A DNA stretch of 15,199 bases from an uncultured Actinomycetes bacterium (GTDB taxonomy: Bacteria > Actinomycetota > Actinomycetes > Nanopelagicales > Nanopelagicaceae). Below, piece by piece: positions 1 to 8,100 of this stretch (the stretch's first letter is position 1; every line of letters starts with the position of its first letter). The DNA is taken from assembly GCA_903890345.1 (NCBI GenBank), contig CAITAV010000024.1, positions 1-15,199 of the forward strand. The letters run 5' to 3'. Made by a program: the position numbers and the translations under genes. The notes under the pieces are model-generated. The model was not told the DNA's origin and ran no database searches. It saw nothing but the letters and a program-made list of their open reading frames with translations.

Positions 1-1953
1 GGTCGAAAGGGAAGTATTTTTGAAGTAATTGTTACCGATGGCAAAGCCAAACTTTCACTTACCTTTTTCAATCAAGCGTGGAGAGAAAAAGATTTAAGAG
101 TGGGCCGCCAAGGATTGTTTGCCGGCAAAGTTGGCGTCTTTAAAGGCAAGCGTCAATTAGCTCATCCTGATTACGAATTGATTCCAGAAGGAAATGACGT
201 CGACAGCGCTGTCGATGAATTTGCAGGAAAATTCTTAGCTGTTTATCCAGCGGCAGGAAAAATGCCATCGTGGAAAATTGCTCAGTGCATAGACCTAGCT
301 ATCCAAGGTTTAGATGAAGTTCCAGATTTCTTGCCCGATAAAATTCGCGAAAAACATGGATATCCGACGCTGCATCAGGCGCTAGTTCAGTTGCATAAAC
401 CAGCTGACTTAGATCATGCAGAAATGGCCCGCGAACGTTTAACTTTCGATGAAGCTTTCTTATTGCAATTAGTTCTTGCCAAGCGAAAAGCTGCGCTGAA
501 ATCTTTAGATGCAATCGCTAGACCTGCTATTGCTGGTGGATTACTGCAAGCATTTGATAAGGACTTGCCATTTGAATTAACTGCAGGGCAAAGAGAAGTT
601 GCTGCAGAAATTGAATCTGATTTGAGTCAATCCCATCCAATGCACCGATTGCTACAAGGTGAAGTGGGATCTGGTAAAACAGTTGTTGCGCTGCGCGCCA
701 TGCTCACTGTTATTGATAATGGAGGACAGGCTGCGTTGTTGGCTCCAACAGAAGTATTAGCGGCTCAACATTTGCGCACGATAAGTAAGTTATTAGGTGA
801 TTTAGCCCATGGTGGAATGTTGGGTGGGAGTGAAAAAGCAACACAAGTAACTCTGATAACCGGTTCTCAGAACGCAGCAGCTCGAAAAGATGCGCTTGCA
901 TTGGCTGCAAGTGGTGCAGCTGGAATTGTGATCGGTACGCACGCATTGCTTGGAGAATCAATAGTTTTTAATGATCTTGGACTAATTGTTGTTGATGAAC
1001 AACATAGATTCGGCGTTGAGCAAAGAGATGCGCTCAAGAACAAAGCACACACACCAGCACACTTATTGGTCATGACTGCAACACCAATTCCACGAACAGT
1101 TGCGATGACGGTCTTTGGTGATTTAGATGTTTCAACTCTTCGAGAATTGCCTCTAGGTCGCCAACCCATCACAACGCACGTAATTGCAGCTGTAGAAAAA
1201 CCTGCGCACCTAGAACGTGCATGGCAGAGAATTGCAGAAGAAGTAGCCAAAGGACACCAGGCATATGTAGTTGCACCACGCATAAGTGCCACAAATAATG
1301 AAGATGCCGATATGGATTTTCTCTTTGGTACTGAAACACAAAGTATTGCTAGCGTAGAAGAGTTAGGCCCAATGCTTCACAGTGGGCCTTTTTCAGGTTT
1401 ACGTGTAGCCCCTTTACATGGTCGACTCTCAACCGATGTAAAGGATTCAACAATGTCCGCATTTTCTTCGGGTGAAATTGATGTATTGATTTCAACTACC
1501 GTTATTGAAGTAGGTGTGGACGTTGCTAATGCCACCGTAATGGTCATCATGGATGCAGATAGATTTGGAGTTTCGCAGTTACATCAATTGCGTGGCCGAA
1601 TTGGTCGTGGAACTTCTCCTGGCTTGTGCTTGTTAGTTACTAACGCCATGCCAGATACACCAGCCAGAGTTCGGTTAGATGCTGTTGCTGCCACGTTAGA
1701 TGGCTTTGAGTTATCCAAAATTGATCTTGAACAACGCAGAGAAGGAGATGTTTTAGGTGCCAATCAGTCTGGCACTCGCTCGCACCTGCGCTTGTTGAGA
1801 GTTTTACGTGATGAAGCACTAATTGAAAGTGCTCGCGAAAGTGCAGAAAAACTCATTCAAGAGGATCAAGAGCTTGCAGGATATAAATCTCTCAATGATG
1901 AATTAAAGTTACTCGAAACTGATTCTGCGACAGATTTTATAGATAAGGGTTGA
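1..1953 (+). CDS. recG: ATP-dependent DNA helicase RecG (5' partial)
   Basis: RecG is a superfamily 2 DNA translocase that remodels stalled replication forks and branched recombination intermediates. The frame is open from the first base, giving 650 visible residues; roughly the first 80-100 are missing compared with the usual family length. The visible part starts inside the OB/wedge domain (fork binding), with the DGKAKL and FFNQAW stretches. Helicase motifs follow in order: Walker A GEVGSGKT (visible residues 220-227), the DEQH box with HRFGVEQR (332-335 onward), MTATPIPRT (358-366), an HGRLS segment, then TTVIEVGVDV and QLRGRIGRG (529-537). DEQHRFGVEQR is characteristic of RecG. An in-frame GTG at 100 lies inside the wedge domain and is not the true start. 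The stop lies 4 bases before rsmD, as in other actinobacterial recG-rsmD-coaD operons. Confidence 0.97.
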   Translation, partial: GRKGSIFEVIVTDGKAKLSLTFFNQAWREKDLRVGRQGLFAGKVGVFKGKRQLAHPDYELIPEGNDVDSAVDEFAGKFLAVYPAAGKMPSWKIAQCIDLAIQGLDEVPDFLPDKIREKHGYPTLHQALVQLHKPADLDHAEMARERLTFDEAFLLQLVLAKRKAALKSLDAIARPAIAGGLLQAFDKDLPFELTAGQREVAAEIESDLSQSHPMHRLLQGEVGSGKTVVALRAMLTVIDNGGQAALLAPTEVLAAQHLRTISKLLGDLAHGGMLGGSEKATQVTLITGSQNAAARKDALALAASGAAGIVIGTHALLGESIVFNDLGLIVVDEQHRFGVEQRDALKNKAHTPAHLLVMTATPIPRTVAMTVFGDLDVSTLRELPLGRQPITTHVIAAVEKPAHLERAWQRIAEEVAKGHQAYVVAPRISATNNEDADMDFLFGTETQSIASVEELGPMLHSGPFSGLRVAPLHGRLSTDVKDSTMSAFSSGEIDVLISTTVIEVGVDVANATVMVIMDADRFGVSQLHQLRGRIGRGTSPGLCLLVTNAMPDTPARVRLDAVAATLDGFELSKIDLEQRREGDVLGANQSGTRSHLRLLRVLRDEALIESARESAEKLIQEDQELAGYKSLNDELKLLETDSATDFIDKG

Positions 1954-1957
1954 TGCC

Positions 1958-2533
1958 ATGAGAATAATTGCAGGAGTTGCAAAAGGGCGATCCTTATCAA
2001 GTGTTGCTGGTGCAACTAGACCAACATCAGATCGTGCACGGGAAGCAATATTTTCGACACTGACATCTGAGTTCGGTGATTTTCTAGGACTACAAGTTTT
2101 AGATTTATTCTCAGGTTCTGGTGCCATGGCACTAGAAGCACTTTCTCGCGGGGCATCTCTGGTCCACTGCGTAGAAAAAGATGACGCAGCCGCAAAGACA
2201 ATTTCTACAAATAGCGCTTTAGTGCAAAAAGCCCAACCTGTTGGAGTTTTCCAGCTGTTTCATATGGGGGTGCAAAAATTTGTTGATACGCCTGCACAAA
2301 ATCAGTACCACTTTGTATACATAGATCCGCCCTATGATTTTGCAGATACCGAATTAGTACAGGTTTTAGAAAAACTACTAGAAAATAATTTCTATAAAGA
2401 TGGAGCAGTCATCGCGATTGAGCGGGCATCAAAGTCGCCACAACCTGTATGGCCCGTGGGATACGAGCCTTCTCGGACAAAGGTGTACGGACAAGCGAGT
2501 ATTTATTACGCCAATTACGCCAAGAATGGATAA
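1958..2533 (+). CDS. rsmD: 16S rRNA (guanine(966)-N(2))-methyltransferase RsmD
   Basis: This is an S-adenosylmethionine-dependent enzyme that methylates N2 of G966 (E. coli numbering) in 16S rRNA of the small subunit. The 191-residue length is normal. The family N-terminus RIIAG (2-6) and TRPTSDRAREAIF (20-32) are present. The SAM-binding glycine loop DLFSGSG is at 49-55, and the catalytic DPPY motif for exocyclic amino groups is at 123-126. The ATG lies 4 bases after the recG stop and has an upstream AAGGG, so it is probably co-transcribed with recG. The gene ends 29 bases before the coaD start. No oddities seen. Confidence 0.95.
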   Translation: MRIIAGVAKGRSLSSVAGATRPTSDRAREAIFSTLTSEFGDFLGLQVLDLFSGSGAMALEALSRGASLVHCVEKDDAAAKTISTNSALVQKAQPVGVFQLFHMGVQKFVDTPAQNQYHFVYIDPPYDFADTELVQVLEKLLENNFYKDGAVIAIERASKSPQPVWPVGYEPSRTKVYGQASIYYANYAKNG

Positions 2534-2562
2534 GCAAAGAAATCGTTGCTAGCGTTTGGCCC

Positions 2563-3042
2563 ATGAGACGTGCAGTGTGTCCCGGATCTTTTGACCCAAT
2601 TACATATGGTCACTTAGACATTATTGAACGCGCTAGTCGCCATTTTGATGAAGTAATTGTTGCAGTCCTTGAAAACCGAACTAAATCAAGTTTATTTACT
2701 GTCGCAGAACGAATTTCAATGATTACAGAAGTCACTAAGAAATTCACCAATGTGAGAATAGATTCTTGGAGTGGGTTACTCGTTGATTATTGCAAATCAA
2801 ATGATGTGCAATCCATCGTTAAAGGGTTGCGCGCGGTTTCTGACTTTGATTACGAATTACAGATGGCACAGGTAAATCTTCAAGGTTCTGGGGTAGAAAC
2901 AATGTTTATGGCGACTTCACCAACTCACTCCTTTTTATCATCCTCACTTGTGAAAGAATTGGCTCATTACGGTGGAGATGTTTCCTCTATGGTTCCACCG
3001 AGTATTAATGAAGCACTTAAACGTCGAGTAGCAGGGAAGTAA
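2563..3042 (+). CDS. coaD: Phosphopantetheine adenylyltransferase CoaD
   Basis: CoaD transfers AMP from ATP to 4'-phosphopantetheine, forming dephospho-CoA in the penultimate step of coenzyme A synthesis in the cytoplasm. The protein is 159 residues, the family norm. It opens with RRAVCPGSFDP, carries the nucleotidyltransferase TxGH motif as TYGH (14-17), and has the late ATP-binding SSSLVKE motif at 126-132. The reading frame is open upstream to a GTG at 2449 inside rsmD, but that start would add 38 residues without family match; the ATG at 2563 places PGSFDP exactly where CoaD proteins begin. No clear Shine-Dalgarno precedes it, so translation may depend on readthrough from rsmD, which ends 29 bases upstream. 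Confidence 0.95.
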   Translation: MRRAVCPGSFDPITYGHLDIIERASRHFDEVIVAVLENRTKSSLFTVAERISMITEVTKKFTNVRIDSWSGLLVDYCKSNDVQSIVKGLRAVSDFDYELQMAQVNLQGSGVETMFMATSPTHSFLSSSLVKELAHYGGDVSSMVPPSINEALKRRVAGK

Positions 3043-3045
3043 TTC

Positions 3046-3528
3046 ATGGATTCGATTGAGAAATTAACTACTGCCATTTCAATGGTTGAAGAAGCACGCG
3101 GAGTTCCATTATCTGCTTCATGTGTTCTCCACCGTGGTGAAATTTTAGAAATACTAGATGGAGCTCGAGCTGCACTTCCAAATGATTTAGAAGCCGCACG
3201 CAAAATTATCGCTTCACGTGATGCCTTGATTGAAGAAGGTCGCTTGAGTTCTGAAGCGTTGATAGCAAGTGCTCGCGAAGAGGTTTCTCGAATGATCGAA
3301 CAGACTGCCATCGTTTCAGCCGCTCGCGAAGAAGCGCAACATATTTTAGATGATGCTCATCTAGAAGCGGATTCAGAGCGCGAAGAAGTAGAGAAATACA
3401 TTGATTCTCGACTAGCAACCCTTGAAGTTATTCTTAACAAAACATCTGATGCAGTGGCTCGTGGTCGTGACAGACTTGCTGGTGCTGGCGATAAAGATGT
3501 TTTATCGCAACTCGCTAACGACAAGTAA
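3046..3528 (+). CDS. sepIVA: SepIVA-like (DivIVA-family) coiled-coil protein, short form
   Basis: The 160-residue product resembles mycobacterial SepIVA (Rv2927c type), a DivIVA-like factor needed for septation and polar envelope organisation. The N-terminus carries the recognisable EEARGVPLSASCVLHRGE block (15-32), followed by LEILDGARAALP and RDAL. The middle (about 60-120) is a charged coiled coil with Ala/Glu/Arg heptads such as SAREEVSRMIEQ and SAAREEAQHIL. The C-terminal YIDSRLATLEVILNKT and ARGRDRL match the end of mycobacterial homologues. From memory those are about 245 residues, so most of the central coil is missing here while both ends are kept. Position between coaD and the DUF177 gene supports the assignment. 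The ATG is 3 bases after the coaD stop with AGGGA upstream. The family is well supported; the division role is inferred from mycobacteria. Confidence 0.8.
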   Translation: MDSIEKLTTAISMVEEARGVPLSASCVLHRGEILEILDGARAALPNDLEAARKIIASRDALIEEGRLSSEALIASAREEVSRMIEQTAIVSAAREEAQHILDDAHLEADSEREEVEKYIDSRLATLEVILNKTSDAVARGRDRLAGAGDKDVLSQLANDK

Positions 3529-3540
3529 AGTAGCAAAAGT

Positions 3541-4131
3541 ATGACTCGCGAGCATTCACCTTTTCGTGTAAATACCCACGAACTACCTCGTCGCGCTGGC
3601 GAGATGAAAGAGTATTCAATCGATTTCGACCTGACAGAACCTTTTGGCGTGGAGTTAATTAGCGTTCCAGCCGGAGAAGTTATTGAAGTTGATCTAAAAC
3701 TCGAATCCGTAACTGAGGGTGTTCTAGCAACAGCAGATGTTTTTGCTACGGCAATGGGTGAGTGCATCCGGTGCCTTGATCCCATCGCAATAGATATTGA
3801 TAGAAGTTTTCAAGAACTATTTCGCTACGAAGTTCACCACGAGAAAGGTTCAAAGGGATCGAAAAAGCGTCGTCCCAGTGAAGATGTAATTGATGATTTA
3901 GATGTCGATGATGAGTTATTGATGCAAGGCGATTACATGGATCTAGAAATTCCACTGCGCGATGCCATTGTCTTAGCGCTACCCGTGAACCCACTCTGTT
4001 CAGAGCAGTGTTTAGGTTTGTGCCAACAATGTGGCGAGAAGTGGGAACTGCTTCCAGAAGGACATGCCCACGAGCAGATCGATCCGCGGTGGGCAGCCCT
4101 TGGTTCACTCGGAGATGGGCCAGAGAAGTAG
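3541..4131 (+). CDS. DUF177 (YceD-like) protein with cysteine motifs
   Basis: This 196-residue protein is of the DUF177 family, nearly always encoded just before rpmF and linked to 23S rRNA and large-subunit maturation in bacteria and plastids. The actinobacterial form is seen here: an N-terminal VNTHELPRRAGEM stretch, a CIRC motif (C75, C78), a charged low-complexity insert (KGSKGSKKRR, about 102-111) followed by an acidic patch, then DLEIPLRDAIVLALP and a Cys cluster CSEQCLGLCQQC (C153, C157, C161, C164). The cysteines suggest metal binding, which is inference. The protein ends with DPRWAALGSL, conserved in the family. The gene starts 12 bases after the SepIVA-like gene. No strong ribosome binding site is visible. 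Confidence 0.9.
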   Translation: MTREHSPFRVNTHELPRRAGEMKEYSIDFDLTEPFGVELISVPAGEVIEVDLKLESVTEGVLATADVFATAMGECIRCLDPIAIDIDRSFQELFRYEVHHEKGSKGSKKRRPSEDVIDDLDVDDELLMQGDYMDLEIPLRDAIVLALPVNPLCSEQCLGLCQQCGEKWELLPEGHAHEQIDPRWAALGSLGDGPEK

Positions 4132-4250
4132 CCTGATTTTCGAGCCGATTTTAAGAATTCGTACTTTTAGGGGATACTTACGGCCATATCCGCACTCCAT
4201 GTGAGCGCGGTATCTCAGATGAGATTTAAGAAGAGATTAAGGACGCCACC
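4132..4250 (+). promoter_or_regulatory. Leader of rpmF with inverted repeats
   Basis: This 119-base gap lies between the DUF177 gene and rpmF. It holds a 6-bp inverted repeat with a 2-base spacer, ATCTCA-GA-TGAGAT (4212-4225), and a looser pair GGATA (4172-4176) / TATCC (4187-4191). The AAGGA at 4239-4243, 7 bases before the GTG, is the rpmF ribosome binding site. A separate promoter or an autoregulatory leader for L32 is plausible because adjoining gaps are mostly under 60 bases, but I see no confident -35/-10 pair. No ORF or known RNA is recognised. Confidence 0.35.
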
Positions 4251-4424
4251 GTGCCAGTACCAAAGCGAAAGATGTCTCGCTCAAAGACACGTTCACGTCG
4301 TAGTCAGTGGAAAACAACTGCAGCAGCACTAGCAGCGTGCCCACAATGCCAGCAACCAAAATTGCAACACACTGCATGTCCAACGTGCGGAACCTATAAC
4401 CGCCGTCAGGTTATCGAGGTCTGA
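4251..4424 (+). CDS. rpmF: 50S ribosomal protein L32
   Basis: L32 is a small protein of the large ribosomal subunit. The 57-residue product begins MPVPKRKMSRSKTRSRR, the family signature, and carries a zinc ribbon CPQC (30-33) ... CPTC (43-46) followed by GTYNRRQVI. All four cysteines are present, so this is the zinc-binding (C+) paralogue rather than the zinc-independent type. It uses a GTG start with AAGGA 7 bases upstream. The position after DUF177 and before rnc is the usual one. The last codons carry the ribosome binding site of rnc. Confidence 0.97.
   Translation: MPVPKRKMSRSKTRSRRSQWKTTAAALAACPQCQQPKLQHTACPTCGTYNRRQVIEV
4416..4420 (+). promoter_or_regulatory. Ribosome binding site deciding a CTG start of rnc
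   Basis: GAGGT inside the final codons of rpmF matches the anti-Shine-Dalgarno sequence and lies 5 bases before CTG 4426. The frame upstream to the stop at 4330-4332 contains no ATG, GTG or TTG, and the next such codon is the TTG at 4543. This well-placed site therefore argues that CTG 4426 is the initiation codon, translationally coupled to the rpmF stop at 4422-4424. Confidence 0.7.
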
Positions 4425-4425
4425 T

Positions 4426-5118
4426 CTGTACGCTGATTTAACACAACGCCTCGGTGTTGACGTTGATCCAAATCTTTTAGCCTTAGCTTTTACTCATCGT
4501 TCATTTGCATACGAAAGCGGCGCGAAAGAAACCAATGAACGTTTGGAATTTCTTGGCGATTCTGTCCTCGGTTTAATAGTCACAGAAGAGTTATATAAAC
4601 GCTTTCCAGATTTAGATGAGAGCAGATTGTCACCTCTTCGTTCCGGGGTTGTAAACATGCGAGCGCTGGCCGATATTGCCCGTGAACTCGATCTTGGAAA
4701 GTACATTCGATTAGGTAAAGGCGAAGAAGTAACAGGTGGTCGAGATAAAAACTCATTACTTGCCGATGCCCTAGAAGCATTGATAGGCGCTATTTATCTT
4801 CATGCAGGTTTTGCAACGTGTGCGACGGTAGTTCAAAAATTAATTGCAACAACTCTGACGCAGGCAATGCAGCGCGGTGCCGGTTTGGATGGCAAGACTG
4901 CACTCCAAGAACTCACAGCTCAACTTGGTAAAGGTGCTCCCGAATACATTGTTACTGAAACCGGACCTGATCATGACAAGAGTTTTAGCGCCGATGCCAT
5001 GGTTGCTGGGGTCTGCATTTCCCGTGGTACCGGAAAGAGCAAGAGAGAAGCAGAGCAAGTTGCCGCCAGAAGTGCCTATGAAATATTGAAACCTCAAGTT
5101 ATGGATGACACTAAGTAG
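4426..5118 (+). CDS. rnc: Ribonuclease III
   Basis: RNase III cleaves double-stranded RNA, processing the rRNA precursor and some mRNAs. Read from CTG 4426, the protein is 230 residues, the usual length. The N-terminal catalytic domain has THRSFAYE, NERLEFLGDSVLG (37-49) and LADALEALIGAIYL. Acidic catalytic positions fall at E38, E41, D45, E65, D114 and E117, the same numbers as in E. coli RNase III. A C-terminal double-stranded RNA-binding domain follows, from KTALQELTAQLG to KSKREAEQVAARSAYEIL. Starting at the first conventional codon (TTG 4543) would remove E38 and the HRS helix, so that start is very unlikely. The coupled CTG start next to the rpmF stop is the best explanation; an ATA at 4396 inside rpmF is a weaker alternative. 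mutM, often next in actinobacteria, is absent. Confidence 0.93.
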   Translation: MYADLTQRLGVDVDPNLLALAFTHRSFAYESGAKETNERLEFLGDSVLGLIVTEELYKRFPDLDESRLSPLRSGVVNMRALADIARELDLGKYIRLGKGEEVTGGRDKNSLLADALEALIGAIYLHAGFATCATVVQKLIATTLTQAMQRGAGLDGKTALQELTAQLGKGAPEYIVTETGPDHDKSFSADAMVAGVCISRGTGKSKREAEQVAARSAYEILKPQVMDDTK

Positions 5119-5140
5119 AGGCGAAGCCGCCGTGTTACTT

Positions 5141-5152
5141 CGCTAATTAGCG
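5141..5152. promoter_or_regulatory. Perfect 12-bp palindrome upstream of smc
   Basis: CGCTAATTAGCG is a perfect palindrome in the 57-base gap between rnc and smc, 23 bases before the smc start. An AT-rich centre with GC ends would suit a dimeric repressor site. It is too short and too AT-centred to be a terminator, and no T-run follows. Downstream, AGGTAGGT (5161-5168) is the smc ribosome binding site. The regulatory role is inferred from symmetry and position only. Confidence 0.3.
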
Positions 5153-5175
5153 CGCTCGCAAGGTAGGTTTACCGC

Positions 5176-8100
5176 GTGTATCTAAAGAGCATCACGCTCA
5201 AGGGCTTTAAGTCCTTTGCTTCAGCGACCACGTTGCGCCTAGAACCTGGCATCACGTGTGTGGTCGGCCCAAATGGTTCTGGTAAATCAAATGTTGTTGA
5301 TGCCCTGACATGGGTAATGGGCGAGCAAGGTGCAAAATCTCTTCGCGGTGGAAAGATGGAAGATGTCATTTTCGCTGGCACAAGTGGACGCGCACCCCTA
5401 GGTCGCGCAGAAGTTTCAGTCACAATCGATAATGCAGATGGCGCACTCAATATTGATTATTCAGAAGTTACGATTTCACGCATTCTTTTTAGAAATGGTC
5501 AGAGCGAGTACCAAATAAATGGTGAAGCTTCACGCTTGCTAGACATCCAAGAATTGCTCAGTGATTCTGGAATTGGTCGAGAGATGCACGTCATCGTTGG
5601 TCAAGGTCAACTAGATGCAATTTTGATGGCAAACCCTGATGAACGTCGCGGGTTTATTGAAGAAGCGGCTGGAGTTCTTAAACACCGTAAGCGCAAAGAA
5701 AAAGCGCTTCGCAAACTAGATTCAATGCAAGCAAATCTTGCGCGTGTACAAGATCTCACCGTAGAACTTCGTAGACAATTGCGCCCACTTGGCAAGCAAG
5801 CTGAAGTTGCCAAGAAGGCAGCAACGATCCAAGCGGATTTGCGCGATGCAAAACTTCGATTACTTGCAGATGATTTCATAGCGATGACTAAAACTCTTGA
5901 TGCTGAAGTCGCAGATGAAACGGCGCTTCGCGAAAGACGATCAATCGTAGATTCAGAGTTAGACAGAGTTCGTGCCCGTGAAGAAGCACTCGATGCACAA
6001 GCAGCGGTAGATAGTCCACTTCTTATCGCAGCCCAAGAAACTTATTACCAGTTAAATTCTTTACGTGAACGATTTAGAGGAACAGCATCACTTGCGCAAG
6101 AGCGTTCACGATTTTTAGCTGAAGAGGCTGAGGAAGCTCGCACTCTTGGACGCGATCCAGAAGCACTTGATCGCGAAGCACAAACTTTAAGATTAGAAGA
6201 GTCGCAATTGCGCACAGCAGTTCAGAATTCACATAGCGCCTTAGTCGCTGCAACAACCGCGCTAGCACAAGCCGAAATTTTGCTTAAGAGTGAAGAAGAT
6301 AAAGTCGCGGCGGCAATGCGCGCAATTGCTGATTCGCGCGAAGGAACAGCACGACAAGAAGGTCACATTAAATCTCTTCGTGCTCGCCTAGATGCGATCG
6401 CCGAAGAAATTGCACGTTTAGAAAAATCACGTAATGACGCACAACAACGAGCAGATGAAGCGTCTCGCGCTTACTCAAGTTTTGAATTAGAAATCGCAAG
6501 TGCGGATTCCAGCGAGTTAGGTTTAGATTCTCAATTCGAAAACGCTAAATCAAAATTAGATGGTGGCAAGAAATCTCTCTCCGAACTTGTAGATACCGAA
6601 CGAAGTACTGAGCGCGAAAAGAACGCGATTGAAGCAAAACTTGAAGCCTTGCGCATAACCTCCAAGAGCAATGACGGTGCTTCAGCACTCCTTTCTAATT
6701 CTCGTGGAGTAAAAATTCTTGGAAGCGTGAGCTCGCTTATTTCAATTGAAAAAGGTTATGAGAGCGCAGTTGCTGCAGCCCTGGGTTCACTCGCAGATGC
6801 AATCGTTGTTCAAGATTTGAATTCAGCAGTCAGCGCCCTAACGACTATGAGATCAGAAAATCTTGGCCAGGCAGATGTTTTGGTCTTTGATGAAAATTCA
6901 CGGGCTTCAGATTCAATACCTTCGGGATTAACTTCTCTTACGAATTATGTGCAATCTAGTTCGATTGCTTCCCTTATTTCATCTTTGCTGAGTGCAACAG
7001 CTGTCGTAGACAGTGCTCGTGATGCATCTGATGTATTGCGAAATCATCCAAATATTCGCGTAGTGACCCGCGATGGCGACATCATCACTTCAACTCGCGC
7101 CCGTGGCGGTTCAAAATCTGCTTCATCACTGATTGAAATTACTGCCCTTATTGCAGATCTAACTAGCAAATTAGAAGATATAAATCACAAGACCGATCGA
7201 ATTCGTTTTGAGATATCTACTGCAACAGCTGAATTAGCATCTCGTCAAAGTGAGTTTGACCAAGCCCTTGGAAAACTCAATGAATCAGATGCGCGTATTG
7301 CCGCGTTGACCGAACAATTAGCTGTTGCTGGTCAGAACGCAAAGTCTGCAGCAGCAGAAGTTGACCGACTCAACGTCTCAATTTCTGAAGCCACTGCAGC
7401 AAAATCTCGTGATGAAAATGAATTGCACATCGCCTCGAATCAACTGTCGATGCAAGGTGAAACTCCAGAACCAGATCATGCACAAGTAGAAGTTTTGCGG
7501 GCGCAAGTCTCTGGTGCTCGCAGCACAGAAGTAGAAGCACGTCTTGCAGTACGAACAAGTGAAGAAAGAGTTGACTCACTTGCAGCTCGTGCAAAGGCGC
7601 TTGAAGAGGCAGCGCAAGCAGAGCGAGATGCTTCAGAGCGTGCAATATCTCGTCGTGGTGCGCGTGCGCGTGGTGCAATTATTTCGCAATCTGTGGCCGA
7701 AGCAGCGTATGAAGTTTTGATTCACATCGAACGCTCCATCGCAAAAGCTGCAACCGAACGTGCTCGACTTGAAGAGTCTCGTGCTCAACGTGAAGGTGAA
7801 ACGTTGACTATTCGCGCGCGTGGTCGCGAATTAGCTACTGAGTTAGAACAATTAACAACTAGCGTGCACCGCGATGAAATTGCACGAGCCGAACAACGCA
7901 TGCGTATTGAAGCCCTCGAACTCAAAGCAGTTGAAGAGCTAGGTGTAGATACAACAACGTTGGTCAATGAATACGGACCACAAAATGATGTACCGACATT
8001 CCTTGAAAATGAGGCCGGTGAAATCGTTACAACTGAGTTGATTCCGTATCGTCGTGACCAGCAAGAAAAACGACTTGCAGCGACAGAGCGTTCACTTACT

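Noticed and set aside
100..102. GTG as the start of recG
   Set aside because: It lies within the conserved OB/wedge domain, and matching RecG sequence continues upstream to base 1; the gene is simply cut by the window edge.
2449..2562. Extended N-terminus for CoaD from GTG 2449
   Set aside because: The 38 extra residues overlap rsmD, match nothing in CoaD, and the ATG at 2563 gives the standard N-terminus and length.
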